From assembly GCA_947623655.1 (NCBI GenBank), contig CANQHG010000013.1, forward strand, positions 1-48,544: a DNA stretch of 48,544 bases. Direction: 5' to 3'. The notes under the pieces are model-generated. The model did no database searches and had not been told where the DNA came from. It saw only the letters and a list, made by a program, of their open reading frames with translations. The position numbers and the translations under genes are program-made. This stretch comes from an uncultured Clostridia bacterium. Lineage in GTDB: Bacteria; Bacillota; Clostridia; Christensenellales; Borkfalkiaceae. Positions 42,877 to 48,544 of the stretch are shown here, piece after piece; within the stretch, counting starts at the first letter, position 1, and every line of letters starts with the position of its first letter.

Positions 42877-43467
42877 ATGACAAAGAACGTACTCATTCCC
42901 TATGTCGTAGAGCGCACGTCGAGCGGCGAGCGCAGCTACGACCTCTATTCCCGTCTCCTTGAAGACAGGATCATTTTCCTCTCGGGCGAGATCGACGACG
43001 CGCTTGCGAACACCGTCGTCGCCCAGCTCATCTATCTTGAGGGAAAAGACCCGGGGAAAGACGTGAGCCTCTATATCAACAGCCCAGGCGGATCGGTCTC
43101 GGCCGGTATGGCGATTTACGATACGATGAATTATATCAAGTGCGACGTATCGACGATCTGCATCGGCCTTGCGGCGTCGATGGGGGCTTTCCTCCTCGCG
43201 GCGGGGCAAAAGGGCAAGCGCTATGCGCTCCCCAACAGCGAGATCATGATCCATCAGCCCTTGGGCGGCGCGCAGGGGCAGGCAAGCGACATCAAGATAC
43301 AGGCCGACCATATCCTGAAGATCAAGGAAAAGATGACCCGTATCCTCTCCGAAAATACGGGGAGAAGTTACGAAGATATCGCCCGCGATACCGACAGAGA
43401 CAACTATCTCACGGCCGAAGAGGCAATGCAGTACGGCCTCATCGACAGAGTATACTTCAAGCGTTGA
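42877..43467 (+). CDS. clpP: ATP-dependent Clp protease proteolytic subunit ClpP
   Basis: ClpP forms the tetradecameric serine-protease chamber. The 196-residue protein has the N-terminal processing/axial segment ([16 protein letters not shown]), [17 protein letters not shown], the catalytic serine in [11 protein letters not shown] (S101), histidine in MIHQPLGG (H126) and aspartate in DRDNYL (D175); spacings agree with E. coli ClpP. A TAAGGAG site precedes the ATG. It lies between tig and clpX. Confidence 0.98.
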   Translation: MTKNVLIPYVVERTSSGERSYDLYSRLLEDRIIFLSGEIDDALANTVVAQLIYLEGKDPGKDVSLYINSPGGSVSAGMAIYDTMNYIKCDVSTICIGLAASMGAFLLAAGQKGKRYALPNSEIMIHQPLGGAQGQASDIKIQADHILKIKEKMTRILSENTGRSYEDIARDTDRDNYLTAEEAMQYGLIDRVYFKR

Positions 43468-43532
43468 CCGCGGCCCCCGAGAGCGGGCGCGCTCTGCCGC
43501 GCGGCGTGTAGTTTACATTTCATGGAGTGAAC

Positions 43533-44765
43533 ATGGCAAAATTCGAACAACGCTGCTCTTTCTGCGGGAAAGAGAAATCCAAAACCAAAAAACTGATCGC
43601 GGGTCCCGAGGGGATCTTTATCTGCGACGAGTGCGTGGAATTGTGCAGGGACATGATCGAAAAGACCCCGTCCTCTTCGGCCGCAGAGAAAGTGGAACTC
43701 AAAAAGCCCACGGAGATCAAGGAAGAGCTCGATAAGTATATCATCGGGCAGGATAAGGCCAAGCGCGTTCTTTCCGTTGCCGTCTACAACCACTATAAGC
43801 GCATCAATGCCTTGGCGGAGGGCGTGAAGAACGACGATGTGGAGATCGAAAAGAGCAACATTCTTCTCCTCGGTCCCACGGGCAGCGGCAAGACGCTGTT
43901 GGCCCGTACCCTTGCAAAGATCTTGAACGTTCCCTTTGCGACGGCGGACGCAACGACTCTCACCGAGGCCGGTTACGTCGGCGAAGACGTTGAAAATATT
44001 CTCCTGAAGCTCATTCAGAACGCCGATTACGACATCGAAAAGGCACAGCGGGGCATTATCTATATCGACGAGATCGATAAGATCGCAAGAAAGGGGGAGA
44101 ACGTCTCCATCACCCGCGACGTCTCGGGCGAGGGAGTCCAGCAGGCCCTTCTCAAGATCATCGAGAGCACGATCGCAAACGTTCCCCCGCAGGGCGGCAG
44201 AAAACACCCCCAGCAGGATTGCATGCGCATCGACACGACGAATATCCTCTTCATCTGCGGCGGCGCTTTTGTCGGGCTCGACAAGATCGTTTCGGCCAGA
44301 AAGGACGATTCGGGGCTGGGGTTCGGCGGAAAGGTCAAACTCGGCGAGAAAGAAGTCGATTATACCCTTCTCGATGAGGTAAAGCCGCAGGATCTCACCA
44401 AGTTCGGGCTCATTCCCGAGTTCGTCGGCCGTATCCCCATCGTCGTGAGTTTGCAGGCCCTCGACGAAGACGCCCTTGTCAGCATTCTCACCAAGCCCAA
44501 GAACGCCATTATCAAGCAATATCAGAAGCTTGTGGGGCTCGACGGGGTAAAGCTCACGGTCGAAGACGGGGCCGTGAGAGAGATCGCCAATACCGCCATC
44601 CGCCTCAAGACGGGGGCGAGAGGGCTCAGGACCATTATCGAGAGCCTGATGATCGACGTGATGTTCGACATTCCGTCAGAGCACAATGTAGAAGAAGTCA
44701 TCATCACGCGCGACTGCGTGACGGACGGCGCAAAGCCGCGGCTCGTCTATAAGGAAACTGCATAA
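43533..44765 (+). CDS. clpX: ATP-dependent Clp protease ATP-binding subunit ClpX
   Basis: ClpX is the AAA+ unfoldase that feeds ClpP. The 410-residue protein has the N-terminal zinc domain ([15 protein letters not shown], then CDECVELC), Walker [14 protein letters not shown] (about 113-125), pore loop [10 protein letters not shown], Walker [14 protein letters not shown], and sensor regions ending in [10 protein letters not shown]. The ATG at 43533 (GGAG upstream) is preferred over an in-frame GTG two codons earlier. It ends the tig-clpP-clpX unit before a strong hairpin. Confidence 0.98.
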   Translation: MAKFEQRCSFCGKEKSKTKKLIAGPEGIFICDECVELCRDMIEKTPSSSAAEKVELKKPTEIKEELDKYIIGQDKAKRVLSVAVYNHYKRINALAEGVKNDDVEIEKSNILLLGPTGSGKTLLARTLAKILNVPFATADATTLTEAGYVGEDVENILLKLIQNADYDIEKAQRGIIYIDEIDKIARKGENVSITRDVSGEGVQQALLKIIESTIANVPPQGGRKHPQQDCMRIDTTNILFICGGAFVGLDKIVSARKDDSGLGFGGKVKLGEKEVDYTLLDEVKPQDLTKFGLIPEFVGRIPIVVSLQALDEDALVSILTKPKNAIIKQYQKLVGLDGVKLTVEDGAVREIANTAIRLKTGARGLRTIIESLMIDVMFDIPSEHNVEEVIITRDCVTDGAKPRLVYKETA

Positions 44766-44778
44766 AGAAAAAATCATA

Positions 44779-44814
44779 CGCAGGGCGGGTTTTCTTCGGA
44801 AAACCCGCCCTGCG
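44779..44814 (+). terminator. Strong hairpin after clpX
   Basis: A perfect 16-bp stem, CGCAGGGCGGGTTTTC / GAAAACCCGCCCTGCG, is capped by a TTCG tetraloop. The T-run after it is weak (TTGTAT), so it may protect mRNA ends as well as terminate. Confidence 0.85.
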
Positions 44815-44839
44815 TTGTATATAGATTCGTAAGGGACTT

Positions 44840-45330
44840 CCTTGGCTCCCGGCCCCGCGTCATTCTGAGAAAAGGAGCAGGATGAAAAGACGGGGACGAA
44901 CGCGAAGAATCTCGCGGGGCATACGTAAAACATGCGGCGAGATGCTTCGGTACATCTTTCACGGACTGCGTACAGCTCCTGTTCTCAGCATGACGCCGCC
45001 TCCGACTTCAACCCCCACCTGACGCGGCTACGCTGCGCCGCCCGCCCCCCGAGGGAGTGAAAGCTTGCTCCCTCAGGATGAATGTTCTACCCGCCTGTTC
45101 CCTTTTTAAGGGGGCAGGTTTAGCTCCCCCTCGAGGGACGCAAAACGCAATTCTGCGCATCAGTACAGTGCGCTGTGCGCTGCGTTTTGCGATGAGTGAG
45201 CGCATTATCCCGCGCGAACGGTGACCGAGGACAATCGACCTGCCCGAGACAGCTGTCACGCGCCCTTGCGTGACTGAGAGGGTGTCGTTCCCAATCTCCC
45301 CGCCACAATTTTTCATTTTTAATTTTCCCT
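44840..45330. repeat. Mosaic repeat region upstream of csoR
   Basis: No gene. Positions 44911-45000 reverse-match 310-402. Positions 45122-45330 are the inverted partner of 26490-26690, including CGCAAAACGCA (45139-45149) and TGCGTTTTGCG (45181-45191), and the hairpin GTCACGCGCCCTTGCGTGAC (about 45255-45274). TGCTCCCTCAGGATGAATG (about 45067) matches the motif inside copA. The AT-rich repeat end abuts the csoR promoter. Confidence 0.9.
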
Positions 45331-45358
45331 TGACAGAGCATATTGCATATGATATACT
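45330..45358 (+). promoter_or_regulatory. csoR-copA promoter
   Basis: Perfect TTGACA (45330-45335), 17-bp spacer, TATACT (45353-45358). The predicted start at about 45365 lies just before the CsoR operator. Confidence 0.9.
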
Positions 45359-45367
45359 GTTTCCAAA

Positions 45368-45384
45368 ATACCCCGTGGGGGTAT
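45368..45384. promoter_or_regulatory. CsoR operator
   Basis: ATACCCC-GTG-GGGGTAT is a perfect 7-bp inverted repeat with the TACCCC/GGGGTA core of known CsoR operators. It covers the start of the transcript, so apo-CsoR bound here would block the operon and copper would release it. Confidence 0.9.
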
Positions 45385-45396
45385 ATGGAGATATGT

Positions 45397-45702
45397 ATGG
45401 AAGAACATTGTTGCTGTAACGCACATGAACGCAAGACCATACGGTCGGAAGAGGAAAAGAGGACCATCATTTCCCGTCTCAATCGCATATCGGGACAACT
45501 GAACGGCATTAAACGCATGGTGGAAGAGGACAGGTATTGCGACGATATCCTCGTCCAGCTCGCCGCCGCAGACGCGTCCGTCAAGAGCCTTTCCGCCGTC
45601 ATTCTCAAAAATCACCTGCATGGGTGTGTGGCGGAGCACGTGAAAGCGGGAGATACCGCCGTGCTCGATGAGATCGTCGATCTCTTCAAGAGGTTTTCAT
45701 GA
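45397..45702 (+). CDS. csoR: Copper-sensing transcriptional repressor CsoR
   Basis: CsoR is a helical repressor that leaves DNA on binding Cu(I). The 101-residue protein shows the DUF156 core (RLNRISGQLNGIKRMVEEDRYC) and the copper triad C48, H73 and C77 with the exact spacing of known CsoR proteins (25 and 4 residues). An additional HCCC cluster lies at residues 4-7, which is not usual. The ATG at 45397 has GGAG 6 nt upstream; an upstream frame would cross the operator. Its stop overlaps the copA start (ATGA). Confidence 0.94.
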   Translation: MEEHCCCNAHERKTIRSEEEKRTIISRLNRISGQLNGIKRMVEEDRYCDDILVQLAAADASVKSLSAVILKNHLHGCVAEHVKAGDTAVLDEIVDLFKRFS

Positions 45703-48395
45703 AAAAGAAATATTCAATCACGGGCATGAGCTGTGCCGCCTGTTCCGCGGGGATCGAGCGCACCGTAAAAAAGCTCGGCGGCGTATCGGCGTGCGCCGTC
45801 TCCCTGATGGGCGAGTGCATGGATGTGACGTTCGACGAAAAAATATTGTCTGAGGCGCAGATCGTCGGCGCCGTGACGGGGCTTGGCTATGGCATTTTCG
45901 AATACGGAAAAACGCCCGAGAAGAAGAGGGAATTTCTCACGCTTTTCGTCCGTTTTCTCCTCTCTCTCGTGTTGCTTCTTCCCGTCATGTACCTCTCGAT
46001 GGGGCACATGGTGGGGCTTCCAACGCCGATGGGTTGGCTCAACCACGGCTTTCAGCTGGGCATCACGGCCGTTATTTTGCTCATCAATTACAAATTTTTC
46101 GTGAGCGGCGTGCGTGCGGCGTTTAAATTGGTGCCGAATATGGACACGCTCGTCTCTTTGGGCGCGGGCGTCTCCTTTGTTTACAGCACAGTGCTCGCCT
46201 GCCTCGATCCCATGGGACACGCACTGTACTTCGAGTCGGCGGCGATGATCGTCACGCTCGTGACGCTCGGTAAGTGGCTCGAAGACCGTTCCAAAAAGCG
46301 AACGGGCAGGGAGATCGAAAAATTGCGCTCCCTCGCGCCCGACCGCGTTACGGTGGAACGGAACAACACACAGTTCACGGTGCCGCTCTCCGAAGTGGAG
46401 GAGGGGGATATCGTGCTCGTGCGGCAGGGGGAGTCCATTGCCGTGGACGGCACGGTTCTCGACGGGCACGCCTTTGTAGACCAATCTGCGGTCACGGGCG
46501 AAAGTCTCCCCGTGGAACTTACGGCGGGGGGAAAAGCGGTGAGCGCGTGTATCGTCACAAACGGCTATCTGAAGATCCGCGCCGAAAAGGTGGGAGCGGA
46601 TACCATGCTCATGGGCATCATCAGAATGGTGCGCGAGGCTGGCGCTTCCAAGGCTCCCATTCAAAAATTAGCGGATAGGGTCGCGGCCGTCTTCGTCCCC
46701 GTCGTTTTAGGACTTGCCGTCGTCACCTTTCTCATCTGGTACTTCACGACTTGGGAGCTTCCCAAGGCGATGAATTATGCTGTCTCCGTGCTCGTCATCT
46801 CCTGTCCTTGCGCGCTCGGGCTCGCGACGCCCGTGGCGGTCATGGCGGCGACGGGAAGGGGCGCGGCGCTCGGTATTCTCTATAAAAACGCCGAGGCGTT
46901 GCAGAAAATGGCGACGGTGCACGAGGTCTGGCTCGACAAAACGGCCACTCTTACCGAGGGGAAGCCCAAAGTGGTGTGGTTTGAGGACTTCGTTCAAGGG
47001 GATCCTTCGGTCGCTGCGTCCCCTCAGGATGAGCGTGACATTACTTGCCCTCCCCTTGCGTCTGAGGGAGGAGAGGAGCGCCCCCAAACGCAGTCCATGC
47101 GCATCGCCTACGCGCTCGAGAGCAAGCTCAATCATCCCCTCGCGCAGTGCGTCGCCGACTTCTGCGGCGGCGGGGAGGAGGCCGAAAATGTCGCCTATAT
47201 CACGGGACAGGGCGCCGTCGGCACAGTGGACGGCCGAACGTACTTCCTCGGCAATGAGCGCATGATGCAGGCAAGAGGCATAAAATTCGGCACATATCTT
47301 GCAATTTTCGAAAAACTTACGGCCGAGGGAAAGACGGTGCTCTTTCTCGCCGATGAAGAAAAGCCGCTCGCTCTCTTCGCCCTGGCGGACACGCTGAAAG
47401 AGGGGAGCCGTGAGGCTGTAGGGGAGCTCGTGAAAGCGGGGTGTCTTCCCGTCATGCTCACGGGGGACAATCGGGCCGTCGCTTCGCACATCGCCGAAGA
47501 GGCTGGCTTTCCGCCCTATGAGAACTGCGTGCGCGCAGAGTTGTTGCCCGAGGATAAACTCTCCTACATCAGGGAAGCAAGGGAACAAAACGAGAGAGCG
47601 AAGCGCGAAACCCGTCAGGCGCGGCGGGAAAACCGCTACGTCGCCATGGTCGGGGACGGCATCAACGACGCGCCCGCGCTCAAAGAGGCAGACGTCGGCA
47701 TCGCCATGGGGAACGGGACGGACGTCGCCATCGAGAGTGCGGACGCCGTGCTCGTCAGCGGAGATTTGCGCGCCCTTCCCCGCGCCGTCGCGCTCTCCCG
47801 AAAGACGATGCGCATTATCAGGCAAAACCTCTTTTGGGCATTTTTCTACAACTGCATCGGCATTCCGCTCGCGGCGGGCGTGTTTGCGTGGGCGGGCGTC
47901 TCGCTAAATCCCATGATCGGGGCGGCGGCGATGAGCCTGAGTTCGCTCTTCGTGGTGACGAACGCCCTGCGGCTTGTGCGGTTCGGGGGGAGAGGGAACT
48001 CCGTTCAAGGGGATCCTTCGGTCGCTGTGCTCCCTCAGGATGAGCGTTTGACTCCGGTGGCTGTGCTCCCTCAGGATGAGCGTTTGGGTTCTGCTCATTC
48101 TGAGCATAGCGAAGAATCCCCTCAAACGCAGTCTGCTTTCTGCCCGCCTGACTTCAACGAAATAAATCAAAAAGGAGATATAACGATGAAAAAGACAATT
48201 CTTGTAGACGGTATGATGTGCGCGCATTGCGCAAAGCACGTGAAAGACGCGCTTGAAAAAGTTGCGGGCGTCAAGGGAGCGGAGGTCAGTCTGGAAAACA
48301 AGACCGCCGTCGTGGAGCTCGCCTCCGAGGTCGGGAACGATGTTCTCCTCGCCGCCGTCACCGAGGCGGGGTACGAACCCAAGGCGATTTTGTAA
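45699..48395 (+). CDS. copA: Copper-exporting P1B-ATPase CopA fused in frame to a CopZ-like domain
   Basis: This membrane pump exports Cu(I). Order in the 898-residue frame: heavy-metal domain GMSCAAC (C12, C15), membrane spans, TGES actuator loop, CPC in the membrane (C369, C371), phosphorylation site at D413, HPLA in the nucleotide domain, GDGIND (652-657), and MSLSS in the last span (about 748). Three oddities are visible. The site reads DKTAT, not DKTGT. Residues 432-466 are encoded by a dispersed repeat (46991-47095). The usual end of CopA (about residue 768) runs without stop through a second repeat copy (residues 769-829) into a complete CopZ-like domain (830-898). Translation is likely coupled to csoR. 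Confidence 0.92.
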   Translation: MKKKYSITGMSCAACSAGIERTVKKLGGVSACAVSLMGECMDVTFDEKILSEAQIVGAVTGLGYGIFEYGKTPEKKREFLTLFVRFLLSLVLLLPVMYLSMGHMVGLPTPMGWLNHGFQLGITAVILLINYKFFVSGVRAAFKLVPNMDTLVSLGAGVSFVYSTVLACLDPMGHALYFESAAMIVTLVTLGKWLEDRSKKRTGREIEKLRSLAPDRVTVERNNTQFTVPLSEVEEGDIVLVRQGESIAVDGTVLDGHAFVDQSAVTGESLPVELTAGGKAVSACIVTNGYLKIRAEKVGADTMLMGIIRMVREAGASKAPIQKLADRVAAVFVPVVLGLAVVTFLIWYFTTWELPKAMNYAVSVLVISCPCALGLATPVAVMAATGRGAALGILYKNAEALQKMATVHEVWLDKTATLTEGKPKVVWFEDFVQGDPSVAASPQDERDITCPPLASEGGEERPQTQSMRIAYALESKLNHPLAQCVADFCGGGEEAENVAYITGQGAVGTVDGRTYFLGNERMMQARGIKFGTYLAIFEKLTAEGKTVLFLADEEKPLALFALADTLKEGSREAVGELVKAGCLPVMLTGDNRAVASHIAEEAGFPPYENCVRAELLPEDKLSYIREAREQNERAKRETRQARRENRYVAMVGDGINDAPALKEADVGIAMGNGTDVAIESADAVLVSGDLRALPRAVALSRKTMRIIRQNLFWAFFYNCIGIPLAAGVFAWAGVSLNPMIGAAAMSLSSLFVVTNALRLVRFGGRGNSVQGDPSVAVLPQDERLTPVAVLPQDERLGSAHSEHSEESPQTQSAFCPPDFNEINQKGDITMKKTILVDGMMCAHCAKHVKDALEKVAGVKGAEVSLENKTAVVELASEVGNDVLLAAVTEAGYEPKAIL
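46991..47095. repeat. In-frame repeat insertion inside copA
   Basis: This 105-bp segment (35 codons) begins CGTTCAAGGGGATCCTTCGG and ends CCCCAAACGCAGTC. Both ends recur at 48002-48132 in the same reading frame, and its CCCTCAGGATGAGCG motif occurs in many non-coding gaps of the window. Confidence 0.88.
48002..48132. repeat. Repeat copy joining copA to copZ
   Basis: It begins CGTTCAAGGGGATCCTTCGG, contains two tandem GTGCTCCCTCAGGATGAGCG units and a CATTCTGAGCATAGCGAAGA unit, and ends CCCTCAAACGCAGTC. It is open in the copA frame, encoding residues VQGDPSVAVLPQDER and onward. Confidence 0.88.
48186..48395 (+). other. copZ: CopZ-like copper chaperone domain with its own translation start
   Basis: The last 69 codons of the copA frame form a complete single heavy-metal-associated domain (MKKTILVDGMMCAHC; metal cysteines C12 and C15 of this part), as in free CopZ chaperones that hand Cu(I) to CopA and CsoR. 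An ideal AAAGGAG (48171-48177) lies 8 nt before the ATG at 48186, so a separate CopZ can still be made. It is listed apart from copA because it was probably an independent gene before the stop was lost. After it, 48396-48544 shows no gene or clear terminator. Confidence 0.8.
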
Positions 48396-48544
48396 GTTCG
48401 GCAAAATTCGCCAAAAGACCAAAAAACTTACACATATGTGCGGATAAACAGATGTTATTCTGTCATAAAAGACCTGCAAATAAAAGTCAAGTAAAAAGCG
48501 GGAAGATTTTCTGAGGATTTTTGCGAGGGAAAGAGCGCAAGACA

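Overview
This 48.5 kb window comes from the chromosome of a Bacillota bacterium, most likely a high-GC member of class Clostridia; a gut Christensenellales-like lineage would fit, but that is inference. Supporting markers are the SCIFF six-cysteine peptide with its radical SAM maturase, a HemZ-type oxidase, a yqzL-recO pair, a RuvX/DUF1292 locus, a TIGR04086 membrane protein next to yajC, and consensus sigma-A promoters with 17-bp spacers. No rRNA, tRNA, prophage, transposase or CRISPR array was found. Most genes are housekeeping genes on the + strand.

Layout. 1-677: no gene; a rod-like inverted-repeat element and dispersed repeats. 678-4440: yqzL, recO, a Wzz-like membrane protein, an unknown protein and asparaginase. 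4607-11689: one giant lipoprotein gene (2360 aa). 11765-12600: a repeat island around a low-GC DUF559 endonuclease gene. 12732-16130: rpmG-secE-nusG-rplK-rplA, then an L10-leader-controlled rplJ-rplL; rpoB does not follow. 16359-19654: YccF protein, cyclophilin-type lipoprotein and small unknown genes. 19769-27940: recombination genes (ruvX fused to DUF1292, ruvC, ruvA, ruvB) interleaved with queuosine genes (queH, queA, tgt), plus a phospholipase-C-like protein and YggS. 28035-33239: yajC, TIGR04086, scfA, scfB, secD, secF. 33340-39494: recJ, relA/spoT, hemZ. 39767-41404 (- strand): rqcH. 41542-44765: tig-clpP-clpX. 45397-48395: copper operon csoR-copA with an in-frame copZ domain.

How the genes work together. 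The sec genes form an export module that also houses the SCIFF ranthipeptide pair. tig, clpP, clpX and rqcH cover nascent-chain folding, proteolysis and ribosome rescue. ruvA, ruvB, ruvC, ruvX, recO and recJ cover recombinational repair. queH, queA and tgt modify tRNA wobble bases. csoR-copA/copZ senses and exports copper behind a clear CsoR operator.

What stands out. Nearly every longer non-coding gap is filled with mosaic, hairpin-rich repeats. These repeats also reach into genes. A 105-bp copy sits in frame inside copA. A second copy has apparently removed the copA stop codon and joined copA to copZ. Another copy supplies the last codons and stop of the DUF559 gene, which suggests (inference) a REP-like repeat family linked to this small nuclease. 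Other points are apparently leaderless ruvX and ruvC transcripts, a DKTAT instead of DKTGT motif in CopA, and a nine-fold CxxC repeat in the giant lipoprotein.
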